Shown here piece after piece: positions 44,784 to 54,449 of a stretch of DNA of 64,000 nt (its first letter is position 1; each line of letters opens with the position of its first letter). Origin of the DNA: PALSA-607 sp963825425 (GTDB lineage Bacteria; Actinomycetota; Actinomycetes; Acidothermales; Acidothermaceae); the NCBI GenBank assembly GCA_963825425.1, contig CAWGTF010000013.1, forward strand, positions 310,001 to 374,000, given 5' to 3'. A model generated the notes under the pieces. It searched no databases. It was given only the letters and a program-made list of their open reading frames with translations, and had not been told where the DNA came from. A program made the translations under genes and the position numbers.

Positions 44784-45583
44784 AGTTCCTCGCCGCCCTC
44801 AACGGCACTGCCGGCGCCAACCGCACCCACGGCCTCGATGGGACCGCGCACGACACCGCGCTCACGGGCGTAGTCCTCCAGGGAGGCCCGCAACGCTCGC
44901 CGTCCGCGGTGCAATCGCGACATCACCGTGCCAATGGGTGTGCCCATGATGTCGGCGATCTCCTTGTAGGCGAAGCCCTCGACGTCCGCCAAGTACACCG
45001 CGACGCGGAACTCTTCGGGAAGGGCCTGCAGCGCCTCTTTCACATCGGAGTCGGGCAGATGATCGAGAGCCTCGGTCTCTGCCGACCTCAATCCGGACGA
45101 CGTGTGCTCGGCCGACCGGGCAAGCTGCCAGTCTTCGAGTTCGTCGCCGCCGGTCTGCTTGGGCTCGCGCTGCTTCTTGCGGTAGCTGTTGATGAAGGTG
45201 TTCGTCAGGATCCGATACAGCCACGCCTTGAGGTTGGTGCCCTCTTCGAATTGGTGGAACGCGGCGAACGCCTTAGCGAACGTTTCCTGGACGAGATCTT
45301 CCGCATCGGCGGGGTTGCGGGTCATCCGCAGCGCGGCCGAATAGAGCTGGTCGAGGTAGGGCATCGCGCTCTGCTCGAAGCGCGCGCTGCGCTCCTCGGT
45401 CGATTCCTCGACGGTGGCCAAAGACCGCGCTCCCTGTGCTGTGCCGATCAGCTGCTCGCGTACCGACCCTGCGGGGTCGCTCATCGACACTACCGGTCCG
45501 CTTGTGAGGACCGGCCATGCCGGCCAGTGCAGCGGCGAGTTGTCGCGACTTCTGAGTTCGTGCGCCGTGTGCACCTGCGCCAC
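44780..45583 (-). CDS. sigR: SigR/SigH-type ECF sigma factor for thiol-oxidative stress
   Basis: ECF sigma factor. Region 2 has ALRMTRNPADAEDLVQETFAK and NLKAWLYRILTNTFINSYRK; region 4 has LPEEFRVAVYLADVEGFAYKE and IMGTPIGTVMSRLHRGRRAL. Two starts are plausible: GTG 45583 (267 residues) and ATG 45484 (234 residues, SDPAGSVREQL). A SigR-type promoter lies upstream of the longer start, so a longer stress-induced isoform like sigma-R prime of Streptomyces may be made. Overlaps rsrA. Confidence 0.95.
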   Translation of the reverse strand: MAQVHTAHELRSRDNSPLHWPAWPVLTSGPVVSMSDPAGSVREQLIGTAQGARSLATVEESTEERSARFEQSAMPYLDQLYSAALRMTRNPADAEDLVQETFAKAFAAFHQFEEGTNLKAWLYRILTNTFINSYRKKQREPKQTGGDELEDWQLARSAEHTSSGLRSAETEALDHLPDSDVKEALQALPEEFRVAVYLADVEGFAYKEIADIMGTPIGTVMSRLHRGRRALRASLEDYARERGVVRGPIEAVGAVGAGSAVEGGEEL

Positions 45584-45619
45584 CCTTCGGCCCTGATTGA
45601 TCCAACGTCGACAAGTGAC

Positions 45620-45646
45620 AACGCGGCCCCCCGCGGCTCGATTCCC
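45620..45646 (-). promoter_or_regulatory. SigR-dependent promoter of sigR (autoregulation)
   Basis: On the minus strand GGGAAT (45646-45641) is followed after exactly 18 bases by GTT (45622-45620), the SigR consensus GGAAT-N18-GTT. The predicted start of transcription, near 45612, lies about 30 bases before the GTG at 45583. This closes a positive feedback loop. Confidence 0.8.
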
Positions 45647-45663
45647 CGCACCCGACCCGCGCC

Positions 45664-46270
45664 TCAGTTAGCGAGCGTCGCGGCGAGCCAGCTGACCGCG
45701 ACGCTCACCGCTGCCGGCAGCGCGGGGCCCGCGAGCCGGTGATCGGCGCCGCTGACTGCATAGACCGCCACGGTCGGCGGAAATTGGTCCGGCCCGCCAA
45801 ACGGATCCCGTGCTCCCTGCAGGACCAGCAGCGGGACGTCGACCTCGAGCTCGGGGGCCCGGGACTTCTCCGGATGTCCCGGCGGGTGCAGCGGGAAGGC
45901 CAGCGCGAGGATACCGACCGCGCCGGTCGCGGCCGCCGTCCGACAGGCCACCCGAGCGCCGCTGCTGCGCCCGCCCACCACCACCCGCAGGCCCGGGCCA
46001 CTGCGCTCCCAGCATCGCGCGGAGCTGCTCGACGACTGCCGTCCACGCGATGTCGAGCTGGGCCGCTGGCGCTGGTGCGCGACGCCCGGCGACCAGGTAG
46101 GGCTGCCGCACCCTGCCCACCGCAATTCCCGCATCGAGTGCGGCCGATGTCACCGCGCGCAGATCCGGGGCGTCGATGCTGCCGCCTGCTCCGTGGCCGA
46201 GCACCAACAAGCCGGTCGGAGTGCCCGCAGGACGCACCAACTCGACCGCTGCCAGACCTGCGGCAGTCGG
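45664..46270 (-). CDS. Dienelactone-hydrolase-like alpha/beta hydrolase (frameshifted)
   Basis: Small alpha/beta hydrolase of the KANL3/Tex30-like type. N-terminal LLVLGHGAGGSIDAPDL (oxyanion region); after a +1 change near 45990-46010 the nucleophile elbow VVGGRSSGARVACRTA, then FPLHPPGHPEKSRAPEL, acidic residue in LLVLQGARDPFG and late His in SGADHRLA. Catalytic triad complete. Start uncertain: GTG 46270 suggested; an ATG at 46360 would overlap the zinc-finger gene upstream. Substrate unknown. Confidence 0.8.
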
Positions 46271-46320
46271 CACCTGAATGCTTGTTCTGACATCGGTCGC
46301 AGTGCTTGTTGGCGGGCCGG

Positions 46321-46677
46321 CTAGCGGGCGCTTTCGGCCTTTCCCTGGCACGTCACGCATCGCGCGGCTTCGGGCTTGGCCTCGAGGCGCGCCGCCGACA
46401 GCTCCGCTCCACAGTCGACACAGCGGCCGTATTCACCTGCGTCGAGACGGCGCAAGGCTTCCTGAACGTGTTTGCGCTGTTTTTCAGCGGCCTCGATGAC
46501 GGCCGCCGATCGCGCGTTGTCGGCCAGGTCGCCACCCGCATCGGCATCCCCTGGCGTGCCGCCGTCGTCGGGGTCTGGGGGCTCGACGCGCAGGGTGGCC
46601 ACTGATCGGTCGAGCTCGGCCACCATCTCTTCGAGCCGCGCTCGAGTCTGCGACTGTGACGGCAGTGTGGAGGCCAT
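46321..46677 (-). CDS. DksA/TraR-type zinc-finger protein
   Basis: 118-residue protein with an N-terminal helical region (RLEEMVAELDRSVATL), an acidic linker DPDDGGTPGDADAGGD and a C-terminal four-Cys zinc finger: GRCVDCGAELSAARL and ARCVTCQGKA. Resembles DksA/TraR proteins that reach into the RNA polymerase secondary channel, but lacks a clearly assignable coiled-coil tip. In actinobacteria such short versions are of unsettled function. Confidence 0.85.
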   Translation of the reverse strand: MASTLPSQSQTRARLEEMVAELDRSVATLRVEPPDPDDGGTPGDADAGGDLADNARSAAVIEAAEKQRKHVQEALRRLDAGEYGRCVDCGAELSAARLEAKPEAARCVTCQGKAESAR

Positions 46678-46761
46678 CGACGTCCCCTCAGATGTAGTCG
46701 GAGTGTGTAGTCGTCTGATTGGGCAGTCGTCCGCTGATCGGTTCGACCCAACCTGCTGGCT

Positions 46762-47577
46762 CTACCCATCGGAAGGTGCCTTCACCGCATCGGGACCAAC
46801 GGATATCGGCTCGATCAGGTGCGGACCGTCGTTTCGCACGTCGTTCACCTCAGTCGACACCGGATACGCCTCCAGGCGCCCGGCCGCCGCCGGAACCAGC
46901 AATCGCCCGAGCGTATCGGCCTCGGATTCGCGCGGATCCAGCCAGCGCGCCCAGTGTTGCGGCTCGATCAACATGGGCATCCGGTCGTGGATGCGCCCAA
47001 CGTCATCGGTTGCCTCGGTCGTGATCACGGCCGCCGACCACAGCCACGGATCGGCGTCCAGCTCGGCATTTGGGTCGCGCCAGAACTCGTAGAGGCCGGC
47101 CATCGGCAGCACGCCGCCGCCGCGACCCCGAATGAAATAGGGCTGCTTGGGCCGCTTCCCGCCCGGCTTGTCTGCTACGGCGTCGGTCCCATCGTCGGTG
47201 TACCACTCGTAGTAACCGTCGGCGGGCAACAAACAACGACGCACCGCGAATGCCTTCCGAAACGCAGGCTTCTCCGTCAACGTTTCGACTCTGGCGTTGA
47301 TGAGCTTGCTCGCGATCTTGCGATCCTTGGCCCACGACGGAACCAGACCCCAACGGACGACGCGCAGCTGGCGTTGCGGTGGAGCGCTCGGCTGCTGCCT
47401 ATCGAGACGCTCTACGACCGCGTACACCTCGTCGGTCGGCGCCACGTTGTAATTCGGCGGCAAACCGAACTCTGGGGTGCCTTCGTCGGAGAAGCGCTCC
47501 TCCAGGACGGCACGATCGACGCCGAACTCCTCGATCAGGTCAGCCGGATCCCGGGCTGTGGCGTAGCGTCCGCACAT
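46762..47577 (-). CDS. SOS response-associated peptidase / abasic-site HMCES-YedK protein
   Basis: SRAP-family protein of 271 residues; ATG at 47577 so that Cys2 follows (MCGRYATARDPADLIEEF). Other conserved sites: NYNVAPTDEVYAVV, LINARVETLTEKPAFRKAF, YYEWY with the active Glu, and the His in HDRMPMLIEP. Cys2 forms a thiazolidine crosslink with abasic sites in single-stranded DNA. Divergent from aroA with only 33 bases between starts. Intact. Confidence 0.94.
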   Translation of the reverse strand: MCGRYATARDPADLIEEFGVDRAVLEERFSDEGTPEFGLPPNYNVAPTDEVYAVVERLDRQQPSAPPQRQLRVVRWGLVPSWAKDRKIASKLINARVETLTEKPAFRKAFAVRRCLLPADGYYEWYTDDGTDAVADKPGGKRPKQPYFIRGRGGGVLPMAGLYEFWRDPNAELDADPWLWSAAVITTEATDDVGRIHDRMPMLIEPQHWARWLDPRESEADTLGRLLVPAAAGRLEAYPVSTEVNDVRNDGPHLIEPISVGPDAVKAPSDG

Positions 47578-47610
47578 CCGGCCAGGATGCCACCCCGGTA
47601 CCTTCTTCGT

Positions 47611-48919
47611 GTGAGTCAACCCGGTGTGAGTCAACCCGCAGCGCCGTCGCCCGCGAAGGGTTGGTGGCCCGCGCCTACAGCGGCGCAACCGGTCGATGCG
47701 ACCGTGGCACTGCCGGGCTCGAAATCGCAAACCAATCGCGCATTGCCACTCGCTGCGCTGGCCGACTCGCCATCGGTCGTCCGCGGCGCCTTGCGATCAC
47801 GTGACACCGATCTGATGGCCGCCGCGCTGCGCGCGCTGGGCATCGTCATAGACGACGCGGGTGACGACTGGACGGTGACACCCGCGGCCTTGCGCGGCCC
47901 GGCCGACATCGATTGCGGCCTCGCCGGAACCGTCGCCCGATTCGCCGTCGCACTCGCGTCACTGGCCACCGGAACCGTCCGGTTCGATGGCGATCCGCGT
48001 GCGCGGGAGCGGCCCGCTGCGGCCGCTCGTTGACGGTCTACGGCAACTCGGCGTCACTGTCGACGACGACGGGCGCGGCGCCCTCCCGCTGACCGTCACC
48101 GGCCGTGGATCGGTGCGGGGTGGTGACGTCGCGATCGACTCCTCGACGTCGAGCCAGTTCATCTCGGCGTTGCTCCTGATCGCCGCGAAGGCCGACGACG
48201 ACATCGTCGTGCGTCACCTCGGGGGTGCGCTGCCCTCGCAGCCACACATCGACATGACGGTCTCGATGTTGCGCGACAGGGGCGTCACCGTCGACACGAC
48301 CGAGTACGGCACGTGGCGGGTCACACCAGGGACCATCCGCGGCGGCATCGTCGACGTCGAACCCGACCTGTCGAACGCGGGACCTTTTCTCGCCGCGGCG
48401 ATGGTGACTGGCGGCAGCGTTCACATCTCCGGCTGGCCATTGCACACCACCCAGCCCGGCGATGCGTTTCGCGGCCTGCTTTCCCGCATGGGTGCGATTG
48501 TGTCTATCGACGAAACAGGGCTGACCCTGCAAGGCGCTCCGACGATCCACGGTGTCGACGTCGACTTGCGCGAGCACTCCGAGCTGTCACCCACGATTGC
48601 CGCGCTCGCGTGCCTCGCTGACGGGCCCTCGACGTTGCGCGGCATCGGGCACATTCGCGGCCACGAGACCGACCGGCTGGCGGCGCTCGCGAAGGAGATC
48701 AACGGTTTGGGTGGCGACGTGACCGAGACCGACGACGGCCTCATCATCAAGCCAAAACCCTTGCGTGGCGGGGTTTTCGGCACCTACCACGACCATCGTC
48801 TCGCCACCGCTGCGGCAGTCTTGGGCCTGGTCGTACCCGGCGTGCTGGTCGAGAACATCGCGACCACGGCGAAGACGATGCCGACGTTCGTCGACCTGTG
48901 GGAGTCACTGCTCGCATGA
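47611..48919 (+). CDS. aroA: 5-Enolpyruvylshikimate-3-phosphate synthase (frameshifted)
   Basis: Shikimate-pathway enzyme adding enolpyruvate to shikimate-3-P. N-terminal ALPGSKSQTNRALPLAAL, GLAGTVARFAVALAS; a +1 change near 48013 in a CG-only run (after FDGDPRARERP), then PLRPLVDGLRQLGVTVDD, IDSSTSSQFISALLL, SNAGPFLAAAMVTGG, HIRGHETDRLAAL and TYHDHRLATAAAVLGL. The start region carries a 15-bp duplication giving two in-frame GTG starts (47611 and 47626). Overlaps rsgA by ATGA. Confidence 0.92.
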
Positions 48920-49948
48920 GCAGGCGGACGCGCGATCTCGATGAGGACGACGTCCGCGTCCGGCCTGGTCGTAGCACGCGGCCACGCAGCCGATTGCGTC
49001 CGGCGCACGACGAGGCGACGCCGGCGTACGTACTCGCCGTCGACCGAGGCCGGTTCACCTGCGAGGTCGGCGACCGCGAGGTGACGGCGGTTCGAGCTCG
49101 CGAGCTCGGCCGCAAGTCGGTCGTCGTCGGCGACCATGTCGGGTTGGTCGGCGACGTCTCGGGCACCACCGACACGCTCGCCCGACTCATTCGCATCGAG
49201 CCGCGGACGTCGGTGCTGCGCCGTAGCGCCGACGACGGCGATCCGATCGAACGCATCATCGTCGCCAACGCCGAACAGTTGGCGATCGTGTCGGCGGTCG
49301 CGAACCCGTCAGCCGCAGCCGCGACTCATCGACCGCTATCTGGTCGCGGCGTTCGACGGCGGACTCGAGCCCTTGCTCGTGCTCACCAAGGCCGACCTCG
49401 CCGATCCCTCCGCTCTGATCGAGGCATACGCACTTCTTGCTCTGCGCATCGTCGTCACCCGCAGCGGGCAACCGAGCGACGAGCTACAAGCGGTTCTGCG
49501 CGACCGGGTGACCGTGCTGGCCGGGAGTTCCGGGGTCGGCAAGTCGACGCTGATCAACGCACTCGTCCCGGGTGCCGACCGCGCGACGGGTGATGTCAAT
49601 GCAGTGACGGGGCGCGGGCGGCACGTCTCGACATCGGCCGTCGTCCTTGACCTGCCGCGAGGTGGTCGGGTGATCGACACCCCCGGCATCCGCTCGTTCG
49701 GACTCGCCCACGTCGACGTCGATCGGGTGGTGGCCGCGTTCCCGGATCTCGCGCCGGGGACTGCCGAGTGCCCGCGCGGTTGCCAGCACGTTGCCCCTGA
49801 CGAAAGCGCGCCGCTCGCCAACCAGGACGGCGACGAGATAGCCAGGTGCGCGCTGGACGACTGGGTCGCCGCAGGCCACGCCGAACCGGCCCGCCTCGAC
49901 TCACTGCGCCGGCTCCTCGCCGTCCGCGACAAACCTGACCTGGAGTGA
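48916..49948 (+). CDS. rsgA: Ribosome small-subunit GTPase RsgA (frameshifted)
   Basis: Circularly permuted GTPase of 30S maturation. ATG at 48916 overlaps the aroA stop. OB domain EVTAVRARELGRKSVVVGDH; a +1 change near 49313; then G4 LLVLTKADLADPS, G1 VLAGSSGVGKSTLINALV, GDVNAVTGRGRHVST and G3 VIDTPGIRSFGL. The zinc knuckle CPRGCQH is followed by about 20 extra residues before CALDDWVAAG, so the fourth ligand is present but set further away than usual. Confidence 0.92.
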
Positions 49949-49955
49949 CGCACGC

Positions 49956-50525
49956 TCAGAGCTCGACGCTGCCGCCAGTTCGCCAGTAGACGCCGTTCTC
50001 GCGCGCGAGGAAATCCTCCTCGACCAGGTATCGACGCAGCGCGGCGTAGTCGGGGTGATACGCGGTCAGCTTGTCGTTGACCTCGACTTCCGGGTAGCGA
50101 ACGCCCGGCTCGAAGTCATGCGCAAGCTTGTCGAGCACCACCAGCCGCTTCGTGCGCCCCGCCGGGAGGCGGACGAGGCGACCGTCACGGAAGAACGCGC
50201 GAAGCACAGCGGCGCGCGCAGGTGTTGCAGCCGCGATCTCGTCGGACGCCGCGTGCTGCACGGGCGGCCAATGGTGCCCGGTCACGACGTCCCGAAGGAC
50301 ATCGACGTGCAACGTCCAATGCGCACCATCGGCCGATGCGAGCCCGGCGGACTCCAGCCTCGTGAGCACTCGCAGGACGTCGCGGGCCGGCAGGTGCGCG
50401 CGCTCCGAAATATCGCCGATCGTTTGCGCACCGAGTACGAGAGCTGCGACCACTGGGAGCCGGTCGCCGGCGACAAGCAGTGCCAGCACGCTGGCCGCGT
50501 CGGGCGTCGTGTCGTCTGCAGTCAC
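49956..50525 (-). CDS. DUF2087 / helix-turn-helix protein
   Basis: 189-residue cytoplasmic protein. An N-terminal winged-helix-like part (IGDISERAHLPARDVLRVL, VLTRLESAGLASAD) is followed by the DUF2087 domain (ARAAVLRAFFRDGRLVRLP, LAHDFEPGVRYPEVEVN and YHPDYAALRRYLVEEDFL), ending RENGVYWRTGG. Possibly a transcriptional regulator; ligand and targets unknown. Convergent with rsgA. Confidence 0.88.
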   Translation of the reverse strand: MTADDTTPDAASVLALLVAGDRLPVVAALVLGAQTIGDISERAHLPARDVLRVLTRLESAGLASADGAHWTLHVDVLRDVVTGHHWPPVQHAASDEIAAATPARAAVLRAFFRDGRLVRLPAGRTKRLVVLDKLAHDFEPGVRYPEVEVNDKLTAYHPDYAALRRYLVEEDFLARENGVYWRTGGSVEL

Positions 50526-50537
50526 CGGAGAATCCTC

Positions 50538-51085
50538 TTACTGCTCAGGCAATTCGAAGAGCAGAGCCATCGAAAGTGCGGTCAGGCTGAGCCCGTCGCG
50601 CACCTCACCACCACGGACAAGGTCACGCACGACTGGGAGCGGTATCCATTCGATGCGCTCGGACTCGCTGGCATCAGTCGGCGGGCCTACCAAGGTCGCT
50701 CCCGTCGGCCATGAACAGGTGGAAGGTCATGTCGCTCATGCCATTGTTGGGGTGATAGGTGGCGAGCTCACGCAAAGGCCCGGGCCGCCAACCGGTTTCC
50801 TCCAACACCTCGCGGGCCGCCGCTTGCGCAGGGGTCTCCCCTGCTTCGGCACGACCGGCGGGGATCTCCCAGCCCCACGTGTCGGTGACGAAGCGATGCC
50901 GCCAGAGCAGCAGCACGCCACGCTCGGGTTCGTGGACGACGACACCGCTTGCCGGCAGCGGCATCCGAACAACGTGGTGTTCGAATCGGCGGCCGCCCTC
51001 GCCCGGAATCTCGACGTCGACCAAGGCCAGCCGGACCCAGTCACTGTCGTAGACCGTCCGCTCACCGTGGACAGTCCAGCGCATG
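50538..51085 (-). CDS. NUDIX hydrolase (frameshifted)
   Basis: ADP-ribose-pyrophosphatase-like NUDIX protein. ATG at 51085. The Nudix box reads GRAEAGETPAQAAAREVLEE then TGWRPG. Near 50700 the frame changes by -1 or +2; beyond it ASESERIEWIPLPVVRDLV and GGEVRDGLSLTALSMALLF complete the C-terminus to a stop at 50538. Hydrolyses a nucleoside diphosphate linked to X. Divergent from hisN, 24 bases apart. Confidence 0.88.
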
Positions 51086-51109
51086 GATCGACCGTATAGC
51101 GTGCCGACC

Positions 51110-52034
51110 ATGCCCGACGCGCCCACACCCACGCCAGCCGACGCCGTCCCGGCCGAACGCACCGAGGACCTGTCTCTGGCATTACACCTGGCTGATATCG
51201 CCGACGAGATCAGCACCGCTCGCTTTCGGGCCACCGACCTGCGGGTGGAGACCAAGCCGGATCTCACCCCGGTAAGCGATGCCGACCGCGCCGTCGAGAC
51301 TGCTATTCGCAGCAAGCTCGCAGAACTTCGACCCGGCGACGGGATCGTCGGCGAGGAGTTCGGCGCCGACTCACCGAAGACCGGACGCCGATGGGTGGTC
51401 GACCCGATCGACGCGACCAAGAACTTCGTAAGAGGCGTGCCGGTCTGGGCGACCCTGATCGCACTGATGGACGGACCCCAGGTACTGCGTCGGGGTCGCG
51501 AGCGCGCCCGCCCTTGGCCATCGGTGGTGGGCCGCACGGGGTCTCGGCAGTTGGACGTCGCGCTCTGGGGCAGATCCACGACGCAATGAGGTCTCGGCCG
51601 TGAACTCACTGACCGACGCGTCGCTGTCGTACTCCGACCTCGCCGACTGGGGCTCGAAAGCGACCGGCTTCCGGCAACTCGCGGCGTCGGTTTGGCGTAC
51701 TCGCGCGTACGGAGATTTCTGGTCGCACCTGCTGGTCGCCGAGGGTGCCGTCGACGTCTCCACCGAACCTGAGGTTTCGATCTGGGACGTCGCTGCCCTC
51801 GTCGTGATCGTCGAGGAAGCAGGTGGCCGGGTCACCGGCGTCGACGGCGCGTCGAGCCCGGACGCACCGAGCATCCTGTGCACCAACGGACTGCTCCACG
51901 AAGCCGCGCTGGCGGCTCGCTCGCGACGTCGAGCTCGCTGGCCGTCGAGGCCACTCGCGGCCTTGTGGGTGCGCTCCCGCGGGTCCACGATGAAGCGATG
52001 TGCAGGTAGTGCGCTGGGTGCCCTGGAGGCTGCG
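51110..52034 (+). CDS. hisN: Histidinol-phosphatase, inositol-monophosphatase family (frameshifted)
   Basis: Histidine-biosynthesis phosphatase of the actinobacterial HisN type. ATG at 51110. Metal-binding DGIVGEEFG, motif DPIDATKNFVRGVPVWATL; an extra base near 51486; then VGVASAPALGHRWWAARGL, SLSYSDLADW, AYGDFWSHLLVAEGAVDV and WDVAALVVIVEEAGG. No stop separates it from the CBS-protein frame; the family's usual end is near 51930, so the last 100 bases are unlikely to be native HisN. I end it where the CBS gene starts. Confidence 0.85.
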
Positions 52035-52427
52035 ATGCGTGTTCGGGACGGTATGAACCCCGACGTCTTGACGATCGGGCCAAGCCACACCCTGCGCGAG
52101 GCAAGTCACCTCATGGCGAAACGGCGGGTCGGCGCCGCGGTGGTATCTGACGCGGACGGGCTCGGGATTCTCACCGAGCGCGACGTCCTCGAGGCCATCG
52201 GCGCCAACCAGGATCCCGACACCGAACTCGTCGGCGACCACCTGACCAAGGATCTCGTGTTCGCCGCTCCCGACTGGAACATGGATCAGGCCGCCGCGGC
52301 CATGGTTCGGGGCGGCTTCCGGCACCTCGTCGTCCTGGAAGGAAACGAGGTCGTCGGCATCCTCGCGATGCGTGACATCGTCCGCAGTTGGCTGGCGGTC
52401 GCCGCACCAACTGCCGCGACAACGTAA
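52035..52427 (+). CDS. CBS-domain pair protein
   Basis: 130-residue Bateman-module protein, ATG at 52035 with GGAGG 6 bases upstream. First CBS: MNPDVLTIGPSHTLREASHLM and LGILTERDVLEAIG; second: WNMDQAAAAMVRGGFRHLVVL, EVVGILAMRDIVRSW. No fused effector. The open frame from hisN runs into it, but the strong ribosome site suggests a separate product. Probably binds AMP/ATP-like ligands; partner unknown. Confidence 0.82.
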   Translation: MRVRDGMNPDVLTIGPSHTLREASHLMAKRRVGAAVVSDADGLGILTERDVLEAIGANQDPDTELVGDHLTKDLVFAAPDWNMDQAAAAMVRGGFRHLVVLEGNEVVGILAMRDIVRSWLAVAAPTAATT

Positions 52428-52444
52428 GGGCACTCCGGGGCTAC

Positions 52445-53087
52445 TCAGGTTCCGACAGCGTGACCCGGATCGCCCGACTCGCCTGAAGGCTGTTCCTGCA
52501 GCACCCGTGCCCGCGGGTCGGGCACATCGAGGATGCGGGTAGTCACCAAGGGCCGCACACCGCGACAGTCGTGGATCCGCGAGCACCGTCTGCAACGCCT
52601 GGCGATCGCCGCCGGTGACGACGGCGTCCAGCCGTGAGAGCAGTGGCAGTACCACCTCGGCGGCCGTGTCCGCGGCCTTCGCCAACGCGACTTTGACCTG
52701 GCCCTCACGTCGCCGCGCGAAGCGGTGCTGCGACCAGCCGCCGGCAGCCGATCGCCCATGGACTTGCCGCGATCCCACCTTGGACGCGATCAGTTCGTCG
52801 CCGTCGAACACCCCAGCTGCGTATCCTCCGAGCCGAACGAGCAGGATCGCGATGACGCGTGGCGCCTGTGCGTGATCGACGATCGCAGCGACCGGCTGCT
52901 CGCTCGCCCATCCGGCCGGCAACGGTGGGAATGGCGCGGCAAGTGAGGCGGTCGCGCCGTCCGCCGCGGTCAGGCGCATCGCGTCGCCGACGGCCGACCA
53001 CTGCGCGCCACCGTGGCGCTCACCGAAACCGGTCACCCAACGCTCGAGCCGTTCTGGTCCGATGTCGAGAGTGCGCACGTGTGACAC
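52445..53087 (-). CDS. acVLRF1-family peptidyl-tRNA hydrolase-like protein (frameshifted)
   Basis: Actinobacterial relative of the Vms1/eRF1-like release factors that free stalled nascent chains. GTG at 53087. Diagnostic block KVGSRQVHGRSAAGGWSQHR FARRREGQ (residues about 103-130) carries the Gln-containing catalytic loop, then VVTGGDRQALQTVLADPRL. A +1 change near 52555 precedes VTTRILDVPDPRARVLQEQ and the stop at 52445. Convergent with the CBS gene. Role in ribosome rescue is by family. Confidence 0.85.
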
Positions 53088-53138
53088 GTGCCGAGTATGC
53101 CGCGCGCACTACACCAATCGGTTCACAAACGAAGAGGC

Positions 53139-54412
53139 TCAGAACGTGACGGGCTTCCAGGTGGCTCCGGCGTCATGGGTCATCAGCAGCGACGAGATCC
53201 CTTGAGCCGGGTTCCCGTAGACGGCGACGCCCTGTGTCGCCGTCGTGAATCCGACGTCGAAGTAGCCGACCCCACCGTCACCTTGGTTCAGGGGCGTCGC
53301 CCAGGTGTGACCGCCGTCGGCCGACCGATACACGAAGCTCGCACCGGACGCCGCAGGCACCGCAACGACTGCCGTGCTTGCTGCCGCAATGCCGCTGGCG
53401 ATACCACCGCGCGGCGGTGCCGCACTGGTCGCCGTCGCGTGCACGCCGCCGTCGGAGGAGAACAACACGACCTTCGTCTCGCTACCGGCGCCCGGATCGC
53501 CCGCACACAACTCGAAGAGCTGCGTCGTTGACACTGGCGCGACACCCGACCAACGCGAGGTTGGCGCCGGCGGCCGAGCATGGACTTGTCAGGCGATGCC
53601 AACTGCTGCCCCCGACGACCATGTCGAACGTGCTCGACGTCGCCGCCGTTCACGACGACCCACACGGTGTTCCCGTGCGGGGCGAGCGAGCCTGCTCCGT
53701 CAGCCAGTTTCGGACCGGAGATGGCGGTCCATCCATCGGTCGACACCGGTGTCTGCAAGAGCCGGTCACCCTGAATGCAAGGCGGCGTGCCGCAACTCGC
53801 CTCGAGCGCATAGGCGACTCCGCCGGACGCCTCAACATCGCTGACCGGACCAGGCGTTTCTTGGTGGCTCCACGTCCGCCCACCGTCGTGGGTCGACCAC
53901 AGTTGGGGTCCGAACGCCCAGCCGTCGTTCTTGGTGGCGAAGCGCACCTTCGAGATGGCCGGGCTCGGGCCGGTGACCGCACCTGGCGCGGCGCCGACGT
54001 AGGCCCACGTCGCCCCGGCGTTGCTTGTCGACGCGAGCACCGAGCACGAGCCGGTCGCGCAGGGCGCCACCCCGAGCACGAAGCCCTGGGACGCCGACAC
54101 GAAGGTGACCGAGGCCGGCTTGAAGCCAGCGAGCGAAACGGCGGCGGACGTCGGCGCGACCGACGGTGATGTCGTCGCAGCGTTCGTTGGCGCTGCGGTT
54201 GAGGCCGGCGGCGCCGCGACGGATCCGCCGGCGGACGCGACGGCTGACGTCGCGGGTGCGGGCGACGAAACGGCTGGCGTCGATGCTGCCGGGGCAGTGG
54301 CCGGAGCGCTGCTGCCGGTGGAGTTCGGGTGCGTCTTGCTGGAACATCCAGCAGCCGCGATAAGCGCGACGAGCGTGATAGCGCCCGCCCGCGTCGTCCA
54401 TGAAGTAGTCAT
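53139..54412 (-). CDS. Ycf48/exo-sialidase-like beta-propeller lipoprotein (frameshifted)
   Basis: Exported protein of about 424 residues. Signal peptide with lipobox IAAAGCSSK, Ala/Thr/Pro/Ser linker of about 80 residues, then propeller repeats with Asp-box-like turns: STSNAGATWAYVGAAP, LWSTHDGGRTWSHQE, YRSADGGHTWATPLN and MTHDAGATWKPVTF at the end. Two +1 changes, near 53640 and 53545, are bridged by TFDMVVGGSSWHRL in the intermediate frame. Substrate or partner unknown. Confidence 0.82.
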
Positions 54413-54449
54413 GTTCTAGGGACGCATGGGAGGCGCGTCCGGGTGCATG

